Assembly (NCBI GenBank): GCA_020026275.1
Contig: JAHHQQ010000014.1
Location: 1-53,049, forward strand
Source: Bacteroidales bacterium
GTDB lineage: Bacteria > Bacteroidota > Bacteroidia > Bacteroidales > UBA932
Length of the DNA: 53,049 nt
Reading direction: 5' to 3'
Shown: in pieces, positions 1-8,726 of the stretch
How positions within the stretch are numbered: position 1 is the first letter of the stretch
Layout of the letters: the number at the start of each line of letters is the position of its first letter
Position numbers and translations under genes: made by a program
Notes under the pieces: generated by a model
The model's database searches: none
Seen by the model: only the letters and a program-made list of their open reading frames with translations
What the model was told of the DNA's origin: nothing

Positions 1-461
1 GTTGGATGTTCCACGATGTAGCCATCTTTCTGGTGGCAGAGTTTCTCTGTGAACGGGTTGTCACCGCAACGCTGCTGCCGCATATATTTGAGAAGGTAGT
101 CGGAAAGACCATCGTACACCTCCGGTGAAATGCGGAAGGCCGGAGACGGGATTCCTCCAAACTGGAGGTAGTATCCTCCTTCTTTTTCAAAATCAGAAAA
201 ATCGAGACGGAAAGCGGACTTCATGCCCCATTTTCCAGGATCGGAAGAACGGATGGCTTCTGCCTCGAATACTTGTTCTCCAGTAACAGAGTCATGCAAG
301 GAAAAGGTAGTTTCTGAACAATACGGCTCAGTTGAAATGAATACGGCCACTTTTTTGTCTGCAGGCAGATAGCCCACCTGGTTGATACGGATCCACTGCT
401 GGGCATTTGCCAGAATAGGCGCCAGCGCAAGGATCAAGGTGGCTAGAAGATATTTTCTCAT
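1..461 (-). CDS. Glycoside hydrolase family 9-type protein, N-terminal part (cut by window edge)
   Basis: The reading frame starts at ATG 461 and runs open to the window edge, giving about 153 residues. It begins with a signal peptide (MRKYLLATLILALAPILANA), so the protein is exported. Residues 22-100 read like the immunoglobulin-like N-terminal domain of GH9 cellulases (WIRINQVGYLPADKKVAVF, later GGYYLQFGG). The segment LLKYMRQQRCGDNPF followed by CHQKDGYIVEHP resembles the start of the GH9 catalytic domain. GH9 enzymes cleave beta-glucans such as cellulose or mixed-linkage glucan; the catalytic residues lie outside the window, so activity and substrate are inferred. The 20 bases over the start codon are identical to those at gcvH. 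Confidence 0.75.
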   Translation of the reverse strand, partial: MRKYLLATLILALAPILANAQQWIRINQVGYLPADKKVAVFISTEPYCSETTFSLHDSVTGEQVFEAEAIRSSDPGKWGMKSAFRLDFSDFEKEGGYYLQFGGIPSPAFRISPEVYDGLSDYLLKYMRQQRCGDNPFTEKLCHQKDGYIVEHP

Positions 462-678
462 AATTATTAGTTTTAACAAAAGATTGGCAAGTTACTCATA
501 TATTCTTGAAAAGTTCCTCGTTAGTACTAAAAAGATATGAGCCAAAATGGAAAAATAGTTCTCCGGCCGTGTATTCAATCACATAACTAATTGACGATCA
601 GTTCATTTCTCGGAAAAATCTGTCATATTTCACCGTATCCTGTCTATGATTTTGCATTTTCATTATAGAAAAATTTCT

Positions 679-686
679 TACATTTG
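679..686 (+). promoter_or_regulatory. Bacteroidota -7 element before the BASS transporter
   Basis: TACATTTG matches TAnnTTTG, 41 bases before the ATG at 727. A TTTG lies further upstream at 651-654, but the spacing (24) is longer than the usual 19-20, so only the -7 box is persuasive. Confidence 0.5.
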
Positions 687-726
687 CGGACTTTATTCTT
701 GGAGACAAGTAGTAAAAAGATTGATT

Positions 727-1677
727 ATGATCAAAGAACAATTGGAAAGCCTCAATGCAATCATCATCAATATGGGGTCTGGTGGCCTGCGAATAATGAA
801 TATCATACTGGCTCTGATCATGTTCGGAGTAGCATTGAATATCCGGCTTGATTCTTTCAAAAAAATCTTCCGTCAACCGAAATCTGTCCTGACTGGATTG
901 TGTCTGCAGTGGTTCGCGCTACCCTTCATCACTTTTGTTCTTGCTTGGGCGCTAAACCAATGGATTACCCCAATGGTCGCACTTGGAATGATCCTGGTGG
1001 CTTCCTGTCCGGGTGGCAACATATCCAATTTCATGTCCTCTTATGCCAAAGGCAACACCGAACTGTCTGTCAGCATGACGGCCATCACGACCCTTTTCTC
1101 CTCTATCATGACTCCTCTGAACTTCTTCATTTGGGGTTCTCTATATTATATGGTCATCAGTGTCAGCGGAGATATACCAAGACTGGTCATCCCTTTTTTC
1201 CCAATGCTCAAGGAGATTCTGCTCCTGCTGGGAATTCCGATTTTGGTCGGAATGGTCTTCGCCTATTATTTTCCGAAAGCTACCGCAAAAATTGTCAAGC
1301 CCATCCAGAACCTCTCGTTCGTCCTCTTCATTGCGATTGTGGGCGTGATGATTTACCAGAATTGGAATCTGATTTCCGGCAATATCGCATTTGTTTTCCT
1401 AGTTGTCTTCCTGCACAATGCACTGGCATTGTGCACAGGCTATATAGGAGGAACATTGGCCAAAGTATCTTGTCCAGACCGGCGTGCCCTTACCATTGAG
1501 GTGGGCATCCAGAATTCCGGACTGGGTCTGATTTTAATGATGAACCCGGCCATCTTCCCTCCCGAAATATGGACAGGCCATTACGGAGGCATGTTGCTGG
1601 TCGCTTCACTTTGGGGCATCTGGCATATCGTGTCCGGACTGACCCTCTCCAGCATTTTCAGAAGAGTGCAATATTGA
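727..1677 (+). CDS. Bile acid:sodium symporter (BASS) family transporter
   Basis: This 316-residue inner-membrane protein is rich in hydrophobic helices and carries the family signature CPGGNISNF at residues 94-102, which in BASS transporters lines the discontinuous helix near the substrate and sodium sites. The family moves organic anions (bile acids, pantothenate, 2-keto acids) with sodium; the substrate here cannot be read from sequence. I chose ATG 727 (MIKEQLESLN) rather than the upstream in-frame ATG at 646 because a promoter -7 box lies at 679-686. The stop is followed after four bases by the next start, so the two genes are probably cotranscribed and translationally coupled. Confidence 0.85.
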   Translation: MIKEQLESLNAIIINMGSGGLRIMNIILALIMFGVALNIRLDSFKKIFRQPKSVLTGLCLQWFALPFITFVLAWALNQWITPMVALGMILVASCPGGNISNFMSSYAKGNTELSVSMTAITTLFSSIMTPLNFFIWGSLYYMVISVSGDIPRLVIPFFPMLKEILLLLGIPILVGMVFAYYFPKATAKIVKPIQNLSFVLFIAIVGVMIYQNWNLISGNIAFVFLVVFLHNALALCTGYIGGTLAKVSCPDRRALTIEVGIQNSGLGLILMMNPAIFPPEIWTGHYGGMLLVASLWGIWHIVSGLTLSSIFRRVQY

Positions 1678-1681
1678 CGTC

Positions 1682-2983
1682 ATGAAACCAACCCCAAAAA
1701 TACAAGACTATAATCCGCTCTATGCAGCTTTGCTCGGATATGTCAATTTTTCTTTCCGCCATGCCTATTCCCAAGTCGAAGTGTCCGGAATGGACAAGAT
1801 ACCGGAGAATGGAGCGATTATCTATGCGCCCAACCACACAAATGGGCTGATGGATGCCTTGGCTGTCTTATCATTGGACAATCACAGAAAAGTATTTGTC
1901 GCAAGAGCGGACATCTTCAGGAAACCGCTTCAGGCGAAATGCCTGCATTTCCTCAAGATCATGCCGATCATGAGAGTGAGGGACGGACTGGACGAGGTCA
2001 GGAAGAACGACGAGACCATGGAAAAAGCCATCGATGTCCTGAAAGACCAGGTGCCTTTCTGCATTCTTCCGGAAGGACGCCATCGTGCCCAACATTCCCT
2101 CATGCCGCTATGCAAAGGCATCTTTCGGATTGCCCTGGATGCCGAAGAAGAGCTGGAGAAGCACCAGCTTCCGCTCTACATCATTCCGGTCGGCATCGAA
2201 TACGGCAATTTCTTCCGTTTCCGCTCCAGTCTGCTCATCCAGATTGGCGACCCGATTCCGGTCCGGCAATATACCACCGGACACGAGCAGCTGCCCCGTC
2301 CGCAGGTCATGAATGAAATGAGGGACGACCTGACGGCCGCACTGGAGAAAGTGACCCTCGCCATCCCGGATGACGAGGAATACGAGGCTACCTATGAGAT
2401 CTGCGCCGCCGTCTCCAATCAGAACAAGACACTCCTGAGCTCATTTGACAAGAACAAGGAGACCATCGCTGTCCTGCAACGTACCAGAAAAGAGAAGCCG
2501 GAACAGGCAACGGCCTTGTTCCAACTGGCAAGGACTGCCAGAAGTCTGAGACTGGAAAAGCAGATCAGCCTCAACTCAATTGCGGCAGAAAAGAAATTTC
2601 CGCACAGGGCATGGAACTGGCTGGCGCTCCTGCTGACGCTGCCTTTCACCGTTCCGTCCATCCTGTGCACCCTTCCCCTCACTGGAATATGCAAATGGGT
2701 ATTCAGCAGGATGAGTGATCCGAGTTTCTTCAATTCATTCCGGTTTGCCCTCCATCTGATTCTCTGGCCACTGCTGTGGCTGGTCTATATTCTCATTGGC
2801 TTCAGTCTGCTTCCTTGGCAATTGTTCCTGCCCATCGCCCTGGCTCTCCTGCCGGCGAGCATGATTGCCCAGGACACCTACAAGTCGCTGAGACTGCTCC
2901 TTTCCGACTTCAAATATAGGAGAAGTACCCAACTGAAAAAGTTATATGACCAAATACGTAAAGATTATCATGAAATCAACTAG
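1682..2983 (+). CDS. PlsC-like 1-acyl-glycerol-3-phosphate acyltransferase family protein
   Basis: 433 residues. The N-terminal half has the acyltransferase blocks NHTNGLMD (51-58, the NHxxxxD catalytic motif) and LPEGRH (129-134, the variant of the FPEGTR phosphate-binding motif). The C-terminal part (about 310-400) contains three or four hydrophobic segments that should anchor it in the inner membrane, which ordinary PlsC (about 240 residues) lacks. Members transfer an acyl chain to lysophosphatidic acid or a related lipid; the exact acceptor is unknown. It follows the BASS gene by four bases and its last 14 bases overlap the start of the next outer-membrane protein gene, so the three form an operon. 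Confidence 0.85.
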   Translation: MKPTPKIQDYNPLYAALLGYVNFSFRHAYSQVEVSGMDKIPENGAIIYAPNHTNGLMDALAVLSLDNHRKVFVARADIFRKPLQAKCLHFLKIMPIMRVRDGLDEVRKNDETMEKAIDVLKDQVPFCILPEGRHRAQHSLMPLCKGIFRIALDAEEELEKHQLPLYIIPVGIEYGNFFRFRSSLLIQIGDPIPVRQYTTGHEQLPRPQVMNEMRDDLTAALEKVTLAIPDDEEYEATYEICAAVSNQNKTLLSSFDKNKETIAVLQRTRKEKPEQATALFQLARTARSLRLEKQISLNSIAAEKKFPHRAWNWLALLLTLPFTVPSILCTLPLTGICKWVFSRMSDPSFFNSFRFALHLILWPLLWLVYILIGFSLLPWQLFLPIALALLPASMIAQDTYKSLRLLLSDFKYRRSTQLKKLYDQIRKDYHEIN

Positions 2984-4409
2984 AATCCAACATCTGTTCA
3001 TTGCCTTCACCTTGGTTGCCGCCCTGGCATCCACCCTGGATCTCCGTGCAGAGACCAAAGAGAAAGCCAAGAAAAATGTCAAATACAATGAAAACGGTGA
3101 AATCATCAAGACCGGACTCAATTTTGGTCCGATTCCGGCCGTCGCTTTCGATGCGGACAAGGGTTTCCAGTTGGGAGCTATCTTGAATATGTATGATTTC
3201 GGAAATGGAGCCACCTATCCCGACCCTCGCCAACAGTGGTATTTCGAGGCGTCTTTCTTCACCAAAGGGTCCCAGCTCTACACCATTACTTATGACAATG
3301 ATTTCTCCATTCCGGGAGTACGTCTCTCCTCTGCCCTGAGCATTTCCAATGACAAGGCAATGGACTTCTATGGTTACAACGGCTACAAGTCCTTCTACGA
3401 CTATGACAAGATGCAGGCAGGCAACAAGGGAGAAAGTTATCTCTATTCTCCTTTCTACAAGGTAGACCGCCTCTCTGCCCTCCTGAAATGCGATTTCACA
3501 GGAAATATCTGGCAGAACAAGTTGTTCTGGCTCGCCGGCTACAACCTCCGCGTCTTCAACCAGAACCCAATCAACCGGACCAAGATCAACAAGGGAAAGA
3601 AAGAAGAAGAGATGTTCCCGGACGGAGAGCCGACCCTCTATGAACAATATTTGGATTGGGGAATCATTCATCCAGGCGAAGTGGGACGATCCATCAGCAG
3701 CGCCATCCGCCTGGGTCTGGAACTGGATACCCGCGACAAGGAAGGGGCCCCGACAAGAGGTGTCTGGCTGACGGCACTGACTACCCTGGCTCCCAAATTT
3801 CTGGGCAGTACCATCCCTTATTACAAATACACCGCCACCTTCCGTCATTACGTGCCGATTGTGAAGAATGATGTCCTCACCTTCGCCTACCGTCTGCACT
3901 ATGATGGCACTTTCGGCAATTATGCGCCGCACTACATCCTGCCATTCATCAACTGCATGGGGGTCAATTTTGACAAGGACGGCATGGGCAGCTACCGGAG
4001 TGTCCGTGGTCTCATCCGCAATAGAGTGGTCGGTCTGGACATGGCCTCCTACAATGTAGAACTAAGATGGAGATTTGTAAACTTCAAGTTGTGGAAACAG
4101 AACATCGCCTTTGGCTTAAATGCTTTCAGCGACGGTACCATGGTCACCCGTGAGTTTGACACCTCCTTCCAGAAGACAGCGGCAGATTTCGAAAGCGAAG
4201 CCCAGTACCTCTCTGCCAAAAATTCTTACGACACCTACATGCAGAACGGTCAGCGCAAGGAACGTCCCCATATCACCGTCGGCGGCGGTTTCCGCTTCAT
4301 CATGAACCAGAACTTCATCATCTGTCTGGAATATGGCCTTCCGGTAGGGAAACTGCGCCATCAGGATGGGAATGGTGCCTTCTACATCAATACCGGCTAC
4401 TTATTCTGA
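2970..4409 (+). CDS. BamA/TamA-like outer-membrane beta-barrel protein, paralog 1
   Basis: 479 residues with a signal peptide ending near residue 27. There are no POTRA domains; the mature protein is a barrel with features of the Omp85/surface-antigen C-terminal domain: a strand with the pattern LELDTRDKEGAPTRGVW, an RGL-type loop (YRSVRGLIRNRVVG), the paired strand VELRWRFVNF, and a terminal aromatic residue (NTGYLF). I chose ATG 2970 over the in-frame ATG at 2946 because it starts a clean signal peptide and aligns with the start of the adjacent paralog (both ATGAAATCAAC). Function is unknown; short Omp85-like barrels can be porins or assembly factors. It is a close tandem paralog of the next gene and equal in length. 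Confidence 0.8.
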   Translation: MKSTRIQHLFIAFTLVAALASTLDLRAETKEKAKKNVKYNENGEIIKTGLNFGPIPAVAFDADKGFQLGAILNMYDFGNGATYPDPRQQWYFEASFFTKGSQLYTITYDNDFSIPGVRLSSALSISNDKAMDFYGYNGYKSFYDYDKMQAGNKGESYLYSPFYKVDRLSALLKCDFTGNIWQNKLFWLAGYNLRVFNQNPINRTKINKGKKEEEMFPDGEPTLYEQYLDWGIIHPGEVGRSISSAIRLGLELDTRDKEGAPTRGVWLTALTTLAPKFLGSTIPYYKYTATFRHYVPIVKNDVLTFAYRLHYDGTFGNYAPHYILPFINCMGVNFDKDGMGSYRSVRGLIRNRVVGLDMASYNVELRWRFVNFKLWKQNIAFGLNAFSDGTMVTREFDTSFQKTAADFESEAQYLSAKNSYDTYMQNGQRKERPHITVGGGFRFIMNQNFIICLEYGLPVGKLRHQDGNGAFYINTGYLF

Positions 4410-4464
4410 CATGTATCCAGATATAATTCTTATCTTGTAATTTTTCATCAACATCTTCGATATC

Positions 4465-5904
4465 ATGAAATCAACAAAAATGAAAAAAGCAACATTGGCA
4501 ACCATGCTGATGGTCTGTTGCTGCATATCTGCCTTTGCGTCCTCCGACAAGAAAGATAAAGCCCCCAAGCAGGTGCAATACAACGAAAAAGGAGAAATCA
4601 TCAAGACAGGTCTCAATTTCGGTCCTTGCCCGGCGGTCGCTTTCGATGCGGACAAGGGCTTCCAGTTGGGAGCCTTGCTCAACATCTACGATTTCGGAAA
4701 TGGTTCAACTTACCCAACTCCTCGTCAACAGTGGTACTTTGAGGCTTCCTTCTTCACAAAAGGGTCCCAACTCTACATCTTCAATTATGACAACCGGTTT
4801 TCCATTCCGGGTGTGAAAGTCAATGCCGCCATGGTCATTTCCAATGACAAGGCAATGGATTTCTATGGCTACAATGGCTACAGATCCTTCTACGATTACG
4901 AGAAAATGGAAGCAGGTCTAAAGGGAGACAGTTACCTCTATTCCCCATATTATAAGGTGGATCGGTTTTCCGCTCTGCTCAAATGTGACTTTTCCGGCAA
5001 CATTTGGAACAACAAGCTGTTCTGGCTGGCTGGTTACAATCTGCGCTTTTTCAATCAAAAGCCAATCAATCGTACCAAGATCAACAAAGGCAAAAAAGAA
5101 GAAGAGATGTTCCCGGACGAGGAGCCGACTCTCTATGAGCAATATATGGATTGGGGCATCATCCATCCTGACGAAGTGGGCAAGAGTGTGAGCAGCGCCA
5201 TCCGTCTGGGTTTTGAATTGGATACCCGAGACAAGGAAGGGGCTCCAACGAAAGGTATTTGGGCTACAGCCTTGACCACTCTGGCTCCTGAATTTCTGGG
5301 CAGCACCTTCCCTTATTACAAGTACACTGCCACTTTCCGCCATTATGTCCCAATTGTCAAAAACGACATACTGACTTTCGCCTACCGTCTCCATTATGAC
5401 GGAACTTTCGGGAAACAGGCTCCTCACTACATCCTGCCCTTCTCCAACTGTATGGGGATAAGATATGACAAGGACGGCATGGGCAGCTACGACACAGTCA
5501 GAGGAATTCTCCGTGACAGGGTAGTGGGTCTGGACATGGCTTCCTACAATGTTGAACTAAGATGGCGATTCGTGAACTTCAAACTATGGAAACAGAACAT
5601 TGCCCTTGGTCTGAGCGCTTTCAGTGACGGCGCCATGGTCACCAGAGAATTTGACACTTCTTTCATGAAGACAGTTGCAGATTTCGAAAACGAGGCGCAA
5701 TACCTGACTGCCAAAAATTCCTACGATTGTTACATGAGTAAAGGACATGCCAAAGAAGTCCCTCATATCTCTGTCGGTGTCGGTTTCCGCTTCATCATGA
5801 ATGAAAACTTCATCCTCTGTGCCGAATATGGTCTTCCTGTCGGAAACTTGCACAAGCAAGATGGCGCTGGTGCTTTCTACATCAATACCGGTTATCTGTT
5901 CTAG
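4465..5904 (+). CDS. BamA/TamA-like outer-membrane beta-barrel protein, paralog 2
   Basis: 479 residues, exactly as long as the preceding gene and similar along its whole length (for example FGNGxTYPxPRQQWYFEASFF and INKGKKEEEMFPD occur in both). It has a signal peptide (MKKATLATMLMVCCCISAFA), the D15-like strand FELDTRDKEGAPTKG, the RGIL loop and a terminal YLF. The pair is an ancient or moderately recent tandem duplication; differences concentrate in the signal peptide and in loops such as YDTVRGILRD versus YRSVRGLIRN. It is the last gene of the cluster, ended by the strong hairpin at 5940-5986. Substrate unknown. Confidence 0.8.
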   Translation: MKSTKMKKATLATMLMVCCCISAFASSDKKDKAPKQVQYNEKGEIIKTGLNFGPCPAVAFDADKGFQLGALLNIYDFGNGSTYPTPRQQWYFEASFFTKGSQLYIFNYDNRFSIPGVKVNAAMVISNDKAMDFYGYNGYRSFYDYEKMEAGLKGDSYLYSPYYKVDRFSALLKCDFSGNIWNNKLFWLAGYNLRFFNQKPINRTKINKGKKEEEMFPDEEPTLYEQYMDWGIIHPDEVGKSVSSAIRLGFELDTRDKEGAPTKGIWATALTTLAPEFLGSTFPYYKYTATFRHYVPIVKNDILTFAYRLHYDGTFGKQAPHYILPFSNCMGIRYDKDGMGSYDTVRGILRDRVVGLDMASYNVELRWRFVNFKLWKQNIALGLSAFSDGAMVTREFDTSFMKTVADFENEAQYLTAKNSYDCYMSKGHAKEVPHISVGVGFRFIMNENFILCAEYGLPVGNLHKQDGAGAFYINTGYLF

Positions 5905-5939
5905 AAAAGAGAACAGCCCTGCACTGAAGGGCATGGGAT

Positions 5940-5986
5940 AAGACAAAAGCCTGGAAGTTTCCAACTTCCAGGCTTTTGTCTTTTAT
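5940..5986. terminator. Bidirectional rho-independent terminator
   Basis: Twenty-base arms (5940-5959 and 5963-5982) are perfectly complementary around a three-base loop, with A-rich and T-rich ends. It lies between convergent genes (barrel paralog 2 and the DeoR regulator) and can serve both strands. Confidence 0.9.
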
Positions 5987-6000
5987 TCTATTGAGAAAAA

Positions 6001-6798
6001 TCAGACGATAGTCACCTCAATGCCCAAATTTGTCAGGCTGTCCAAATACATCTGAGGAATATTCTTGTCCGTGATAATCATATCGACCTTGTCCAGATTA
6101 CAGATTTTGCTGAATCCCTTCTTGCCAAACTTGGAACTGTCCACCAAAAGGATAGTCTGCTGGGAGGCATCCATCATCATTCGGTTGAGATTAGCCTCCA
6201 TCATATTGGTGGTCGTCACGCCGAATTCCAAATCCACTCCATCCGCTCCAATGAAGAGCTGGCTGCAATTGAAGTACTTCAACATGTTTTCTGCGAAGGA
6301 GCCAACTACGGATACAGAACTTTCACGGACCAAACCGCCCAGCTGGACCACATCAATGTCCCTGTTTTGAGAAAGCATGGAAGAAACCGAGACTGAAGCT
6401 GTAATGACAGTGATGTTCTTTGCTTCAACCAATTGTTTTGCAGCAAAAAGAATAGTCGTTCCGGAAGCCATGAGAATGGAATCGTGCTCATGGATCATGG
6501 CAGCAGCCGCTTTTCCGATTGCCTGCTTTTCCAGGACATATTGCTTTTCTTTCTCATTGATATGCCGGTCTCCAATGTAAGGGCTGATAGGGATGGCCCG
6601 TCCATGGGTACGGTACAACTTGTTCTGTTTCTCAAGAGCTGTCAAGTCTTTCCTGATAGTCACCTCGGAAACATTGAGCCGCTGGGACAGGTCCGTTACG
6701 GAAACACCTCCCTGCAGTTGGAGAATATCCAATATGGATTTGTGGCGGTCTGCTATGGAAAGCAGGGTTTCTGTCTGTTTCTCTGACTCTTTTGCCAT
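6001..6798 (-). CDS. DeoR/GlpR-family transcriptional regulator
   Basis: 265 residues. The N-terminal DeoR winged helix-turn-helix spans about 15-70 (RHKSILDILQLQGGVSVTDL then LNVSEVTIRKDLTALEKQ and THGRA). The C-terminal DeoRC sugar-phosphate sensor domain (about 85-245) has SGTTILFAAKQL and FIGADGVD. Such proteins usually repress sugar or nucleoside catabolism genes and release DNA on binding a phosphorylated sugar. I used ATG 6798; a TTG six bases upstream would add two residues. It lies 42 bases downstream of a 5'-nucleotidase-type gene on the same strand, which makes a role in nucleoside or nucleotide use plausible but unproven. Confidence 0.85.
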   Translation of the reverse strand: MAKESEKQTETLLSIADRHKSILDILQLQGGVSVTDLSQRLNVSEVTIRKDLTALEKQNKLYRTHGRAIPISPYIGDRHINEKEKQYVLEKQAIGKAAAAMIHEHDSILMASGTTILFAAKQLVEAKNITVITASVSVSSMLSQNRDIDVVQLGGLVRESSVSVVGSFAENMLKYFNCSQLFIGADGVDLEFGVTTTNMMEANLNRMMMDASQQTILLVDSSKFGKKGFSKICNLDKVDMIITDKNIPQMYLDSLTNLGIEVTIV

Positions 6799-6840
6799 AT
6801 TCAATTCTAATTTGATGGTTCATATTGAGAAAGGACTTCC

Positions 6841-7668
6841 CTATTCGCTGACACGCAATTCAGCATAATTCAAGCCCCAGCAGCCATTCTGCACGATTGG
6901 CACTTTCTTTCCGTCCAGATTACTGATGTAGGTGATCCTTTCCAGGAAAGTATGGGAATGACCTCCGACAATCATGTCGACATTGCGAGTCTGGCCTGCC
7001 AGAAGCACATCACTCGACATTCTGTCATTATCGTAACCGATATGGGTCAAAGCGATGACAATGTCGCAATGTTTCTTTTCCTTGAGATATCTGGCCCATT
7101 TGTTGGAAACGGAGATGTAGTCCATTTTCTTCATAGTCTTGGCAATTTCCGAATCCACGACTCTGGACAAGTCTGTAATTACACTGAAGATGCCAATCTT
7201 CTTGCCGGCTCTATGCACGATAGTATAAGGCTTGACTTCTTTCTCCAATGGCGTGCCGGTAAAATCGTAATTGGCACAAAGGACAGGAGCCTTGATCTTC
7301 TTGAGTCTGGCGGCGAGATCTTCCAACCCATTGTCAAACTCATGATTGCCCAAAGAAATGGCATCATATTTCATGGCATTGAGCAGTTCCACTTCGAGAT
7401 AGCCTTTGAATTTGGTGTAATAGGAAGTTCCCTGGTTCCAGTCTCCTGCATGCAGAAGAAGCACATTCTTCTTGCCTGCCACGTTCCGTACACTATCAAT
7501 GTAAGCGGCTCTTTCCACGACACCACCGCGACCCCGGAGTTCACCTTTACGTTCTGGTTCCAGGTGACTATGGGTATCATTCATGTGGATGATGACCAAA
7601 TCTTTGTTCTGAGCTGGAGCGCTGAAGCACATCAGGCCGAGTGCGATATATAACAGTAACTTTTTCAT
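6841..7668 (-). CDS. Secreted metallophosphatase (N-terminal half of a split 5'-nucleotidase)
   Basis: 275 residues with a signal peptide (cut near residue 19, SAPAQ). Metal-binding blocks of the UshA-type calcineurin-like phosphatase domain are intact: HMNDTHSHLEP, HAGDW, GNHEFDNG, THIGYDND and GGHSHT. This covers only the catalytic domain; the substrate-binding C-terminal domain of 5'-nucleotidases is encoded by the neighbouring gene upstream, 11 bases away. Together they would hydrolyse extracellular or periplasmic nucleotides to nucleosides. The split-gene form is known to me from other Bacteroidales. Nucleotide specificity is inferred from family. Confidence 0.88.
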   Translation of the reverse strand: MKKLLLYIALGLMCFSAPAQNKDLVIIHMNDTHSHLEPERKGELRGRGGVVERAAYIDSVRNVAGKKNVLLLHAGDWNQGTSYYTKFKGYLEVELLNAMKYDAISLGNHEFDNGLEDLAARLKKIKAPVLCANYDFTGTPLEKEVKPYTIVHRAGKKIGIFSVITDLSRVVDSEIAKTMKKMDYISVSNKWARYLKEKKHCDIVIALTHIGYDNDRMSSDVLLAGQTRNVDMIVGGHSHTFLERITYISNLDGKKVPIVQNGCWGLNYAELRVSE

Positions 7669-7679
7669 GATTCTAGAGT

Positions 7680-8537
7680 TTATTTGATTATTGTTGGAAG
7701 CAGGTCACCATTTTCTGTGTAACATTTGACACGTCCATCAAGCTGATATGCGATGGGTGTGTCCAAGTCTTTTGAGCGGAGCACTACATCCATCATGACA
7801 TCATAGATATAGCCATCCAGATCAATCTGCTCGAGTGCGTGCTCGGCCAAATTGAGGCCATCTCCCCCATGAAGGAGAAAAGAAATGGTCGCCAGACCAT
7901 AAGTGGTCTCGTCCTCTATCTCTTTTCCACCGATAGTGGCTGAAATGAGTTCCTTGCCACGGACGACACAACGAACACCGCCCACTTCCTGGAAACCTGT
8001 TTCTGCCATATTTTCAAGAATCTGACGGATATCCTTTCCTTTCAGGGAAAGATAGACCACATGGTTCTTGAACGGAAACATAGAGAGAATATCATCCTTG
8101 AGTATCTCGCCATCCGGCATATTGATACGGATTCCTCCAAAATTGACAATGCCCATATCTACCTTTTTTCCAGTACGCTTTTCACATTCTGCCATCAGGT
8201 TGTCCACGAACCAATTGCCCAATACGGATTCCGGATAGCCACGATGCATCTCCTCTTTGGAATAGCCCACGACAGATTTGACATCTGCCATATCCTTCTG
8301 GGCATCCAGCATCAGTTGGGCCACCTTCCAGACAGTCCCGCCCTTGAATATTTTTCCATTCGGAGCATAAAAGGTCTTCCCCTTGACTCTGCCCATAGTT
8401 TCTGTGATATTTTCAGTATTGGACGCCTTGACACCTGTCTTGGATCCGTTGATTGGTTCCAGTTTCCATGTGTAAGTCTGGGCGCTCAAAGAACATCCCA
8501 CCAGCAGCACTGCCACTGACAACATTATCTTTTTCAT
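7680..8537 (-). CDS. 5'-nucleotidase C-terminal domain protein (second half of a split 5'-nucleotidase)
   Basis: 285 residues with an export signal; LLVGC at 11-15 could be a lipobox, which would make it a lipoprotein, though signal peptidase I cleavage after SLSAQ is also possible. The body matches the UshA C-terminal substrate-binding domain: GNWFVDNLM, the MGIVNFGGIRINMPDGEI segment, FPFKNHVVYLSLKG and a late GGDGLN. No metal-binding domain is present, so it should act with the metallophosphatase encoded 11 bases downstream. It is the first gene of a three-gene minus-strand unit ending with a DeoR regulator. A -7 box is at 8574-8581. Confidence 0.85.
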   Translation of the reverse strand: MKKIMLSVAVLLVGCSLSAQTYTWKLEPINGSKTGVKASNTENITETMGRVKGKTFYAPNGKIFKGGTVWKVAQLMLDAQKDMADVKSVVGYSKEEMHRGYPESVLGNWFVDNLMAECEKRTGKKVDMGIVNFGGIRINMPDGEILKDDILSMFPFKNHVVYLSLKGKDIRQILENMAETGFQEVGGVRCVVRGKELISATIGGKEIEDETTYGLATISFLLHGGDGLNLAEHALEQIDLDGYIYDVMMDVVLRSKDLDTPIAYQLDGRVKCYTENGDLLPTIIK

Positions 8538-8573
8538 ATAATCTGATTTTAATTCATTTTATCCTTTGAAAAA

Positions 8574-8581
8574 CAAATTTA
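8574..8581 (-). promoter_or_regulatory. -7 element for the split 5'-nucleotidase unit
   Basis: On the minus strand the sequence reads TAAATTTG, 37 bases before the ATG at 8537. I see no good TTG box at the expected distance, so this is a single-element prediction. Confidence 0.4.
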
Positions 8582-8726
8582 GTCATTTATATAGTATGTC
8601 CTACCATCATAATGGAAAAAACGAAAGAATCGGGACTTTCTTCTCAAGAGTCTGAATAAAGATATCCGCAAAAATACTTACCTTTAGTGATTCATTATTG
8701 GAAATAACTTATAATTCAATTGGAAT

